From: Peptococcaceae bacterium BRH_c23
GTDB taxonomy: Bacteria > Bacillota_B > Desulfitobacteriia > Desulfitobacteriales > Desulfitobacteriaceae
NCBI GenBank assembly: GCA_000961805.1
Contig: LADV01000318.1
Span: forward strand, 1 to 61,456
Length of the DNA stretch: 61,456 nucleotides
Direction of reading: 5' to 3'
The position numbers and the translations under genes were made by a program. Under the pieces are notes generated by a model. That model worked only from the letters and a program-made list of their open reading frames with translations. It ran no database searches and was not told the DNA's origin. Positions 54,840-61,304 of this stretch are shown here, piece after piece (the first letter of the stretch is position 1; each line of letters opens with the position of its first letter).

Positions 54840-55523
54840 TCAACTCTGAACAACTTGTAATTTCTTAAGGTACTCATGTATATTACATTGAAGTTTATTT
54901 CTTTTCTCTTCTAAAGCTTTGGGAATATTATCGTACACTTCCTCATGCTCTTTTTCGGTCATAGATACATCTCTGACAATAGCGTACGTCATATTGTATT
55001 TCACATCATAATTATAACGTTTGAAGATTGTGCCCATTTTAGAGCAGTTTTTTCTCACTTCAACGAAACTATGATAAAAATTTTCTTCATAAAAAGGGGC
55101 ATATCTGTCTATAGTTCTTGAATACAAATTATACTTATCGCGATAATTTTCGTATTTCTTATCTATCCACTTTTGTTTCTCATCTTCATCGGTTGGAACT
55201 TCATCAAAAGATGGATATAAGTTAATAGTTGCTACAATACAATCAAAGAGCTTCTCCCAAATATCTTGATAAATTCCAAATTCTTTATTATATTGAACCT
55301 TTGTAATATATAGCGCTTTTTGATTTAGAGAGTTGACTTTGTTTAATTCCAACATTAGTTTGGACTTGTACTCTTCTATTTCAAGTTGATGTTTCTTCTT
55401 CTCCTCTTCCAAAATTCTGTTTGCCCATACTTTCCCTAACCAGCTGGATAAAGCAAAAATTATTGCTCCTGCTCCCCCTAAGCTAAATATGACTGCTCCT
55501 ATCAACTGAAATATTTCTTTCAT
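54840..55523 (-). CDS. Membrane-anchored coiled-coil protein, cassette 3
   Basis: 227 aa on the strand opposite to the array. One N-terminal helix (FQLIGAVIFSLGGAGAIIFAL) is followed by a long charged helix typical of coiled coils (NRILEEEKKKHQLEIEEYKSKLMLELNKV) and a soluble helical domain rich in Tyr and Lys. ATG 55523 has GGAGGAG upstream; the frame up to 55544 lacks one. No named family; similar architectures occur among defence-related or orphan cargo proteins, which is only suggestive. Confidence 0.7.
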   Translation of the reverse strand: MKEIFQLIGAVIFSLGGAGAIIFALSSWLGKVWANRILEEEKKKHQLEIEEYKSKLMLELNKVNSLNQKALYITKVQYNKEFGIYQDIWEKLFDCIVATINLYPSFDEVPTDEDEKQKWIDKKYENYRDKYNLYSRTIDRYAPFYEENFYHSFVEVRKNCSKMGTIFKRYNYDVKYNMTYAIVRDVSMTEKEHEEVYDNIPKALEEKRNKLQCNIHEYLKKLQVVQS

Positions 55524-55595
55524 CCAATCTCCTCCAAGTAGCATAATAATTCATCTATTCTCAAGATATAATCCGCGCATGGAGGCGCGGTCTTT

Positions 55596-55696
55596 CGGTG
55601 TATTTCGGCTAACGTCCCGAGGGTTTGCGACGTCGGGTTACTACATTCATATTCTCTCCGATGTCGCAAACCCTCTGTTATGAGAAGTGGCAACTT
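55596..55696 (+). repeat. attC-like site C
   Basis: Left outer arm CGGTGTATTTCGGCTAAC (pairs with the start of cassette 3, one G-T). The inner arms are GAGGGTTTGCGACGTCGG (55619-55636) and CCGATGTCGCAAACCCTC (55658-55675), 17 of 18 positions paired around a 21-base loop. The right side is T-GTTATGAG..., the start of cassette 4. This is the best-preserved inner stem. Confidence 0.82.
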
Positions 55697-55698
55697 GT

Positions 55699-55734
55699 CG
55701 CTTCCCGATTTCTCTGTCAGAAACGGGAAGCGAT
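55699..55734 (+). terminator. Inward hairpin at transposon left end
   Basis: TCGCTTCCCG pairs with CGGGAAGCGA, with TTTCT/AGAAA inside, then TTTCTTTATTT. It uses the terminal and second TGTCA boxes, so it may serve both as a transposase site and as a shield against transcription entering from the cassette array. Confidence 0.6.
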
Positions 55735-55746
55735 TTCTTTATTTAA

Positions 55747-55776
55747 TTGACAAAGATAGACCATGGGAAATATATT
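55747..55776 (+). promoter_or_regulatory. Sigma-A-type promoter inside transposon left end
   Basis: TTGACA (55747-55752), 18-base spacer, TATATT (55771-55776). Predicted transcription starts near 55783, just before the three-way-junction RNA candidate and the zinc-ribbon gene. Confidence 0.65.
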
Positions 55777-55823
55777 AAACTATGTCAATCGTCATTCCTA
55801 AAGAGCAATAAGATCATTCGCCG

Positions 55824-55942
55824 GGCCTGTGGAGAGTGTGGACAGGCTCTTTTAAGAATATCCCAAGATAGCCTGTCCAAGAGCTGTGGTCAACTCGAAG
55901 CACAGCGCAGAGTTGTCCATAGCTCGGCACTATCCACAGGCC
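55824..55942 (+). ncRNA. Candidate three-way-junction structured RNA in transposon leader
   Basis: P1: GGCCTGTGGA (55824-55833) with TCCACAGGCC (55933-55942), 10 bp. P2: TGGACAGGCT (55839-55848) with AGCCTGTCCA (55870-55879), 10 bp, 21-base loop. P3: 55881-55896 with 55910-55925, 15 of 16 positions paired (one G-U, one mismatch), 13-base loop. Junction strands are short. It lies 40 bases after a good promoter and 110 bases before a gene, with no credible reading frame. It could be a leader regulating the operon, a transposition RNA or a DNA-level structure; I do not recognise an existing family. Confidence 0.6.
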
Positions 55943-55980
55943 TCCGCGCATTTAGAGTGTGGGTTGTTAAAAAATTAAAA

Positions 55981-56018
55981 CCTTATCGAGTGAAGTTTCC
56001 GACGCCTCCTCGATAAGG
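55981..56018 (+). terminator. Hairpin before zinc-ribbon gene
   Basis: CCTTATCGAG pairs with CTCGATAAGG around an 18-base loop. TCTCCCC follows, so there is no U-tract. Together with the upstream three-way junction it could form a regulatory leader. Confidence 0.5.
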
Positions 56019-56055
56019 TCTCCCCATAAAAACATCCTTAAGAAAGGACGATTCT

Positions 56056-56661
56056 ATGTCTATTATTGTAACCTTTTTAGGGGGTATCTCGCAATATCTA
56101 ATTGATGCTAAACAATGGTTTGATGAAATAACGAACCGTTGTCCTCATTGTGAAGCAAAGACGCATCGTCATGGTCAATACCTTCGAACCGTCTGGAGTG
56201 AATTGTCCGCCTTTCAGATTTCTATCTTTCGCCGTTATTGTCCAAGTTGCACTAGAACGTTTTCTTACATCCCTTCTTTTATTAAACCTTACGCTCGTTT
56301 TCTTAATTCGTATCGATTTCACCGGATTGGGTGCCACGTGCTTGAACAAGTTTCCATTAATAAAGCGATAAGGTCCTTTTCAGTAGCATCGATTACCTCA
56401 ATTAGTACTACTACCTTTAGGCGCTGGCTTAAACGTTTAAGAGGCATCGCGTCCGATGTGAATAAACATCTGATCAAGCGTCTATTAGAGCTGCAGCCGA
56501 ACCTCCCTCTGCCCTCTGGGCGTGTAACGGATCTTTTCTTTCTCCTTCAGACAGCCTTGAAATTCCATTTAAGATTTTGTGAAATCTCTGGGGTATCTGC
56601 GGATTCTCTGGGTGTTTTTGATTTGCTTAATTTAGAACTACCGACAACTCTCCGGGTCTAA
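56056..56661 (+). CDS. Zinc-ribbon protein of transposon (DUF6431-like)
   Basis: 201 aa. Two CxxC pairs (RCPHCEAKTHRHG and YCPSCTRTF) form an N-terminal zinc ribbon with the aromatic spacing seen in transposon-linked DUF6431 proteins; the rest is helical and basic (TTTFRRWLKRLRG suggests DNA binding). AAAGGA lies before ATG 56056. It may assist target choice or end recognition, a role inferred only from being carried by the element. A hairpin with U-tract follows. Confidence 0.7.
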   Translation: MSIIVTFLGGISQYLIDAKQWFDEITNRCPHCEAKTHRHGQYLRTVWSELSAFQISIFRRYCPSCTRTFSYIPSFIKPYARFLNSYRFHRIGCHVLEQVSINKAIRSFSVASITSISTTTFRRWLKRLRGIASDVNKHLIKRLLELQPNLPLPSGRVTDLFFLLQTALKFHLRFCEISGVSADSLGVFDLLNLELPTTLRV

Positions 56662-56697
56662 CGTCTCCTCTTCAGTGGGGGGGACGTTTTGTCTTTT
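56660..56697 (+). terminator. Terminator after zinc-ribbon gene
   Basis: AACGTCTCC pairs with GGGGACGTT, then TTGTCTTTTTG. It separates the zinc-ribbon gene from the transposase operon. The 160 bases to the transposase start show no other gene. Confidence 0.65.
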
Positions 56698-56861
56698 TGT
56701 GAAAAATTCGATCTCTGCTAGGTTCTTTGATGTGACGGTTCCCCCGTTACCTAGAAAACGGCCATTTTTTAGCTCTTCCTCCCACAAAATATGCTATCTC
56801 CCCAGTTTGAACGCTCTGTGAGACAATCCTTTTAGTAGATTTTATGAGAGGATGTCACGAA

Positions 56862-58229
56862 ATGGAGGATTCCCAACGCGAGACCATTGCGACCTTTCGT
56901 TTTGGCCTTATTGCACCGGTGGTTACCCGGAAACTTGACAAGGGTGCACGTCAAACGATTTTAAACCAAATAGCAAGTCAAACTTATATCTCTCCAGAGG
57001 GTACATGTGAACAGGTGAGTATTCGAACTCTAGAACGTTACATTGCCGCTTATTTAAAGCATGGACTTGAGGGGCTTAAACCAAAACCACGAAACGATCG
57101 GGCCAGTCCTCGAGCTATTTCTCCCGATCTTCTGGACAAAGCGGTTGCGTTAAAACTCGAAGCCCCTGCCCGTAGCGTTCAGCAAATTATCCGAATTCTT
57201 GAGCTGACCGGATGTACTCCAGAAGGTGTTCTTAAGGTAAGCACGCTAAGTGCTCATCTTTACCAACACTCTAAAGTTAAGGAACTTGCGGCAGGAAAGA
57301 ACTCTACGTTTCGACGGTATGAAATGGCTTACCCTAACCAGACCTGGCAAGCAGATACGCATCACACCCTGTACTTACCTCACCCAACCCTTCCGAATAA
57401 ACGAAGGCTTGTCTATCTGATTGTTTTCCTCGATGATTTTTCCAGACTTATTACCCATGGTGAATTTTTCTTTGAGGAAAACGTCTTAAGTCTTGAGCAA
57501 ACGTTAAAGAAGGCGATCCTTAAACACGGAATTCCGGAAAAATTGTATGTGGACAATGGCGCTATCTATGCTTCTCACCACCTTCAGGGTATCTGTGCTC
57601 GTCTTAACACGCATCTTGTGCACGCCAAACCTTACCGGCCTCAAGGGAAAGGGAAGGTAGAACGTATGTTCCATTATGTTGACAGAAGCTTTAAGCCGGA
57701 GGCTTATCTTCTGATTGATCAAGGGAAACTGACGACACTTGAGCAACTCAATGAGTATTTTTGGGCTTGGCTAGAGAAGGCTTACCAAATGCGCATTCAT
57801 GGGACGACGAAGGAAAAGCCCCGGGTCCGTTTTAAAAACCACGCTAAGGATCTACGTTTCATTGATCCTTCTCTTATCGACAACTATTTCCTCTGGGAGG
57901 AACATCGAACAGCCGACACGACTGGGTGTATTAGTCTTCAGGGGAATTTGTATGAACTCGACCTTTCTTTAGCTAAAAAGAGAGTGACTCTCCGTTTTGA
58001 TCCTAAGGATCTTAGTCGTCTAGAAGTTTGGTTTGAAGAAACCCAATATCCTGATGCACTTCCCTTGAAAATGACTCGACATAGACACAAAGCCATACCG
58101 GTCGTGGAGGAGGTTCCCCCTGAACCGACGGGTTTAAACTTCTTAGAAGCTAGCAAATCTGCCTTAGCTAGTGAACAAGCAAACGCCTTACAAAACACAT
58201 TAACCTTCGCCAAACTACGAAAGGAGTAA
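56862..58229 (+). CDS. DDE transposase (integrase core, TnsB/TniA/Mu-like)
   Basis: 455 aa. N-terminal helix-turn-helix regions (RTLERYIAAYLKHGLEGLKPKP) are followed by an rve catalytic core with Asp in QTWQADTHH, Asp in LYVDNGAIYASH and Glu in GKGKVERMFHYV, the DDE triad. A C-terminal beta-barrel region (VTLRFDPKDLSRLEVWFE) is typical of Mu/IS481-like enzymes. ATG 56862 is preceded by GAGAGGA; the longer frame from 56844 overlaps that site. It lies 5 bases before the ATPase gene. Confidence 0.92.
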   Translation: MEDSQRETIATFRFGLIAPVVTRKLDKGARQTILNQIASQTYISPEGTCEQVSIRTLERYIAAYLKHGLEGLKPKPRNDRASPRAISPDLLDKAVALKLEAPARSVQQIIRILELTGCTPEGVLKVSTLSAHLYQHSKVKELAAGKNSTFRRYEMAYPNQTWQADTHHTLYLPHPTLPNKRRLVYLIVFLDDFSRLITHGEFFFEENVLSLEQTLKKAILKHGIPEKLYVDNGAIYASHHLQGICARLNTHLVHAKPYRPQGKGKVERMFHYVDRSFKPEAYLLIDQGKLTTLEQLNEYFWAWLEKAYQMRIHGTTKEKPRVRFKNHAKDLRFIDPSLIDNYFLWEEHRTADTTGCISLQGNLYELDLSLAKKRVTLRFDPKDLSRLEVWFEETQYPDALPLKMTRHRHKAIPVVEEVPPEPTGLNFLEASKSALASEQANALQNTLTFAKLRKE

Positions 58230-58234
58230 AACCA

Positions 58235-59029
58235 ATGATTAAGACGTTTTTTGGATTGACCCATGTCCCTTTCACGAAAGAAATTCCGACGGAGTTTATC
58301 TTTCCCTCAAAAGCTCACCAGGAGCTCATTGCAAGACTTGAATTTGCGATTGAAAACCGGTTATTTTCTCTGGTGACCGGAGATATTGGTTCGGGTAAAT
58401 CGACCGCGATTCGTACCTTGGCAAGCTCTATGGACCCAAGTCGTTACCGCTTTGTTTATTTGTCCGAATCCCGAATGAGCCCTCGGATCTTTTACCAAGA
58501 AGTTCTCTACCAACTCGATACGGAACCAGGGTTTCTTCAGGCCACCGCAAAACGGCGCTTTGTGGAAACCATTCGAGACTTCTACGAAAAGCACCATGTT
58601 CTTCCCGTGATCGTCATTGATGAAGGGCAAGAGCTTTCGACGGCCATGATTAATGAATTACGTTTTGTGATTAATTTCGATGTGGATTCTACGTCTCCTT
58701 TGGCCCTCATCCTTACAGGGCAACCGGAACTAAAAGATCGCATAAAACTCCGAGCCTTAAGGGCGATTGATCAGCGTATTAATGTTCGCTTTCATTTAAG
58801 GGGTCTCTCGGAGGAGGAAACCAAAGATTATATCTTCCATAGCCTTCGTAAAGCAGGCGGAACACATTTGTTTTTCTCGGAAGATGCGATCAAAGCAATT
58901 TTTGTGCACTCGAATGGGATTCCGCGCATTATTAACTCAATCTGCACCGACTGTTTAGTAGATGCTATGATACGTGAGCAGCATACCATTGATGGTACGA
59001 ATGTCACCCGGGTCATTTCTGAACGCTAA
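58235..59029 (+). CDS. ExeA/TniB-type AAA+ ATPase of transposon
   Basis: 264 aa: Walker A GDIGSGKST, Walker B VIVIDEGQEL, sensor LILTGQPEL and arginine-finger region RAIDQRINVRFHL. Such ATPases pick the target and activate the DDE transposase, as MuB, TnsC or IstB do. AAGGAG precedes ATG 58235. No third tni-type gene (TniQ) is present within the element. Confidence 0.9.
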   Translation: MIKTFFGLTHVPFTKEIPTEFIFPSKAHQELIARLEFAIENRLFSLVTGDIGSGKSTAIRTLASSMDPSRYRFVYLSESRMSPRIFYQEVLYQLDTEPGFLQATAKRRFVETIRDFYEKHHVLPVIVIDEGQELSTAMINELRFVINFDVDSTSPLALILTGQPELKDRIKLRALRAIDQRINVRFHLRGLSEEETKDYIFHSLRKAGGTHLFFSEDAIKAIFVHSNGIPRIINSICTDCLVDAMIREQHTIDGTNVTRVISER

Positions 59030-59044
59030 TAATCTGTCCTGAAC

Positions 59045-59085
59045 ATCCCAGTTCTCTGACAAAGAGGGCTGGGATTATATTTTTC
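59045..59085 (+). terminator. Terminator of transposase operon
   Basis: ATCCCAG with inner TCTCT pairs with AAGAG...CTGGGAT, followed by TATATTTTTCT. Located just inside the right end. Confidence 0.8.
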
Positions 59086-59215
59086 TGCTGACCCTGACAT
59101 TTGGAAGAGAACACTTCTGAAATGACATGCGATTCTAGAAGTGCGGACTTCCAACTGACAGTGATTTCTGGAATTCTACTGACAAATAGCTCAGGAAACG
59201 ACAGCAACTCCTACT

Positions 59216-59737
59216 TTACATCTGTAAAAATATTAGGTCACTATAAGAACCTGAAATCAGGTCATCTTCCAATACATTAAATAATCGAAGGTAATAGTTA
59301 CATTGCTCGAGTAATTTTTCTTGCCCTATATTACCTTCATTATCCATAACCTCAATTTCAATAAATGTCCCAAGATCTTTTACTATATCGATATGAAACT
59401 TGATGTTATCGATATGGTAAATTTCCCTTTGCTTATCAACCACAACGAATACACCCAACGATTTTTCTAGAATTTCCTTTAATGAATAATTTGAATTTGT
59501 AGGGTTATATAGAATGTAATCACTTTGTCTTGGTAATTTTGTATTCTCCCGTTCGTAAAAAATCAAATTATTTTCTATTTTACCTTCACGCAACTTCAAT
59601 CTTCCACAATTTGAATTGAAATAAGTATCAATCTGATGATCAATTCCTCTAAAGGTAGCGCCCTTCGCCATTAGGATTTCTCTAATTACTACGTGGTTTG
59701 AACACTTTGCTTTAATTTCAATATTCGTATTAGACAT
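59216..59737 (-). CDS. CYTH-domain protein, cassette 4
   Basis: 173 aa with the triphosphate-tunnel fold marks: N-terminal NIEIKAKC (ExExK-like), DTYFNSNCGRLKLREG, LIFYERENT, and GTFIEIEVMDNEG. CYTH proteins act on triphosphates (adenylate cyclase class IV, thiamine triphosphatase); which activity applies here is unknown. ATG 59737 follows GGAAGGG; the longer TTG frame is less likely. Its 3' end is 7 bases from the transposon target duplication. Low G+C compared with the transposon. Confidence 0.8.
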   Translation of the reverse strand: MSNTNIEIKAKCSNHVVIREILMAKGATFRGIDHQIDTYFNSNCGRLKLREGKIENNLIFYERENTKLPRQSDYILYNPTNSNYSLKEILEKSLGVFVVVDKQREIYHIDNIKFHIDIVKDLGTFIEIEVMDNEGNIGQEKLLEQCNYYLRLFNVLEDDLISGSYSDLIFLQM

Positions 59738-59837
59738 ATGATTCTTGGTCCCTTCCAATAATTAAATTCTAACAAAACTAAATATCTTCTCGGATTTGCC
59801 AATCTAATTCTCAATAAAACTAATTTATAAGCATGTT

Positions 59838-60224
59838 TTATCCAAAAAACATTTTCTCTATATCTTCCAGTTTTTCATATATTATTACTTGATTCGCGAT
59901 TCCAAGCATTGTATTTGAGATATCCGACCCCTTCTTTGCAATGGCGACTACCGGTATTCCTTTGGCATAAGCGTATCCTGCCTCTATCCCCAAGCCAACA
60001 CCCTTTTCAGATAAGTCAAGCATAACTATATTGCTCGAATCAATCTCTTCGAAAGTTGCTTTCATTAATTCATCTGGAGGAAACTCTTCTGCTCCCCATT
60101 TTTCCATGTCACGGATTACACAACTCATTTCATAACCGTAATTTTCAAGGATAGCACAAATTTGCTCAATGATTAACCTGTTTCTGCAGTCTTCATAATA
60201 CTTTATTCCAAAGTAAACTTTCAT
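59838..60224 (-). CDS. Nucleoside 2-deoxyribosyltransferase-like protein, cassette 4
   Basis: 128 aa, MKVYFGIKYYEDCRNR, a central DSSNIVMLDLSEKGVGLGIEAGYAYAKGIPVVAI, and a Rossmann-like pattern of the PF05014 family, which includes deoxyribosyltransferases and TIR-like nucleotide enzymes. Ligand and reaction are unknown. ATG 60224 has GGAG upstream. It is 101 bases before the CYTH gene on the same strand, probably one operon. Confidence 0.75.
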   Translation of the reverse strand: MKVYFGIKYYEDCRNRLIIEQICAILENYGYEMSCVIRDMEKWGAEEFPPDELMKATFEEIDSSNIVMLDLSEKGVGLGIEAGYAYAKGIPVVAIAKKGSDISNTMLGIANQVIIYEKLEDIEKMFFG

Positions 60225-60362
60225 TTTGTCAACTCCAAAAAAGTGTCAGCGTTAGGAACGATTTCCTTGTGGACAATCTGCTTATCGGTTTTTTAAACGT
60301 TTTTAATATTATTCATTTCTCAAATATAAATAAATCCCTTTATTCTTCAAACACCTTCACCG

Positions 60363-60460
60363 AAATTGCCATTTCTCATAACGTTCTGAGGGTTTGCGAT
60401 GTCGGGTTACTACCCAATATTTTCTCCGATGTCGTAAACCCTCTGTTATCGGAAGTGTCC
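60363..60460 (+). repeat. attC-like site D
   Basis: The left arm AAATTGCCATTTCTCATAAC pairs with the start of cassette 4 (55677-55695) despite the transposon between them. Inner arms are GAGGGTTTGCGATGTCGG (60388-60405) and CCGATGTCGTAAACCCTC (60426-60443), with three mismatches and a shorter loop. The right side is T-GTTATCGGAAGTGTCC, start of cassette 5. Confidence 0.8.
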
Positions 60461-60547
60461 AGCTACAAAGGATAGCTTAGATTCACCTCTTAGCATATAC
60501 CTTAATATGCCAGATTTCTGCACAGTTTCTAAATTCCTTTATACGTG

Positions 60548-60563
60548 CATAATACTTATTGAA
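60548..60563 (+). promoter_or_regulatory. Shared 16-mer upstream of TA cassette 5
   Basis: Third identical copy of CATAATACTTATTGAA, 24 bases before the antitoxin start at 60588. Confidence 0.5.
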
Positions 60564-60587
60564 CAAACCATTAAAGGGTGGTATTAT

Positions 60588-60776
60588 ATGGATAAAGATG
60601 AACCCCTCAAAAAGGAGGAAAAAGTTATGCCAGCGATTCCTAAAAAAGTTGAGATTGATAGGCAATCTGCATTAAATAAAATAAGTTCAAAAACTCCCAT
60701 TCTTGACGCCCAAAAAGGCAAAATTAAATTAAATCCTGAAAATCCCAGCCATAATGATTGGTATGAGGATAAATAG
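60588..60776 (+). CDS. Antitoxin of MazF-type module, cassette 5
   Basis: 62 aa paralogue of the antitoxin at 53350, with the same alternative internal start (ATG 60627 behind AAGGAGG). KKVEIDRQSALNKISSKTPILDAQKGKIKLN forms the conserved middle and NPSHNDWYEDK the tail. It lies 8 bases before the toxin start. Confidence 0.75.
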   Translation: MDKDEPLKKEEKVMPAIPKKVEIDRQSALNKISSKTPILDAQKGKIKLNPENPSHNDWYEDK

Positions 60777-60784
60777 TATGAAAA

Positions 60785-61123
60785 ATGGCTAATATTGGTG
60801 ATATTTATTGGACTGAAATCTATTACGAAGACAAAATTGAATCTAAAGTCAGGCCAGTTCTTGTTGTAAATGATGAAGTAGGTTCAAGTTTACTTACAAT
60901 AGCTGAAATAACAAGTTCTCCACCAAATATATCCCCAACATACTTCGACCAATATAAAGAGCCCATATATAAGTGGAAAGATGCTGGACTTTCTCGCTTA
61001 TCCTTTGTCAAAACACATAAACTTCATAGAATTGCCAAAAATGAACTTGGAACATATTGTGGATAATTAGATTGGAACGAATTTCTTAGAATCCTAGATA
61101 GAATAATAGAAGTAAACGCATAA
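60785..61123 (+). pseudogene. MazF/PemK-type toxin with premature stop
   Basis: Frame from ATG 60785: ANIGDIYWTEI, SKVRPVLVVNDEV, TIAEITSSPPN and LSFVKTHKLHRI are MazF/PemK barrel motifs. A TAA at 61064-61066 follows LGTYCG, where the other copy has GAA (GELDWTEF); the same frame continues as LDWNEFLRILDRIIEVNA to TAA 61121. One G-to-T change thus removes the last 19 residues, a helix of the dimer. The 93-aa product might be weak or inactive; stop readthrough is not excluded. Confidence 0.75.
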
Positions 61124-61144
61124 GACCTCTTGCAGGTCTTTTCT
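61122..61144 (+). terminator. Terminator of TA cassette 5
   Basis: AAGACCT, loop CTTGC, AGGTCTT, then TTCTTG. It begins at the original toxin stop codon and matches the copy at 53744. Confidence 0.8.
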
Positions 61145-61181
61145 TGTTTCAAAAACGAACCACAAAGTTTTACTCCGATAT

Positions 61182-61267
61182 GGACATTTCCGATAACGTC
61201 CCGAGGGTTTGCGATGTCGGGTTACTACATTCATATTCTCTCCGATGTCGCAAACCCTCTGTTAGGC
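61182..61267 (+). repeat. attC-like site E
   Basis: The left arm GGACATTTCCGATAAC pairs with the start of cassette 5 (60445-60460, one G-T). Inner arms are GAGGGTTTGCGATGTCGG (61203-61220) and CCGATGTCGCAAACCCTC (61242-61259), with two mismatches. The right side is T-GTTAGGC, the only site here that matches the integron core consensus GTTRRRY exactly. Confidence 0.82.
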
Positions 61268-61304
61268 GGCGGACGCCCAATATATCTAAAACCTTTATTA
61301 TCTT

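Larger units (their letters stand above)
55696..59203 (+). mobile_element. 3.5-kb DDE/AAA+ transposon inserted in cassette 4
   Basis: The ends are imperfect inverted repeats: left TGTCGCTTCCCGATTTCTCTG, right (read inward) TGTCGTTTCCTGAGCTATTTG, each followed by a second TGTCAG. A perfect 6-bp duplication GCAACT flanks it (55690-55695 and 59204-59209). Further TGTCA-type boxes near the right end (59184, 59160, 59127, 59099) look like transposase-binding sites. Cargo is a zinc-ribbon protein, a DDE transposase and an ExeA/TniB-type ATPase. The TGT...ACA ends and two-protein machinery place it with the Mu/Tn7/Tn402 group in the broad sense; the exact family is not certain. Confidence 0.88.

Noticed and set aside
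55747..56016. 89-codon frame at the transposon left end
   Set aside because: It starts in the -35 box of the promoter and crosses all three stems of the structured RNA; no ribosome site.
55715..59184. TGTCAG...CTGACA taken as transposon ends
   Set aside because: Flanks do not match (TTCTC versus AATAG). Moving out to TGTCG 55696 and CGACA 59203 gives a perfect 6-bp duplication.
53812..61267. Sites A-E as a CRISPR array
   Set aside because: Repeats are long palindromes separated by complete genes of variable length, without short spacers or cas genes.
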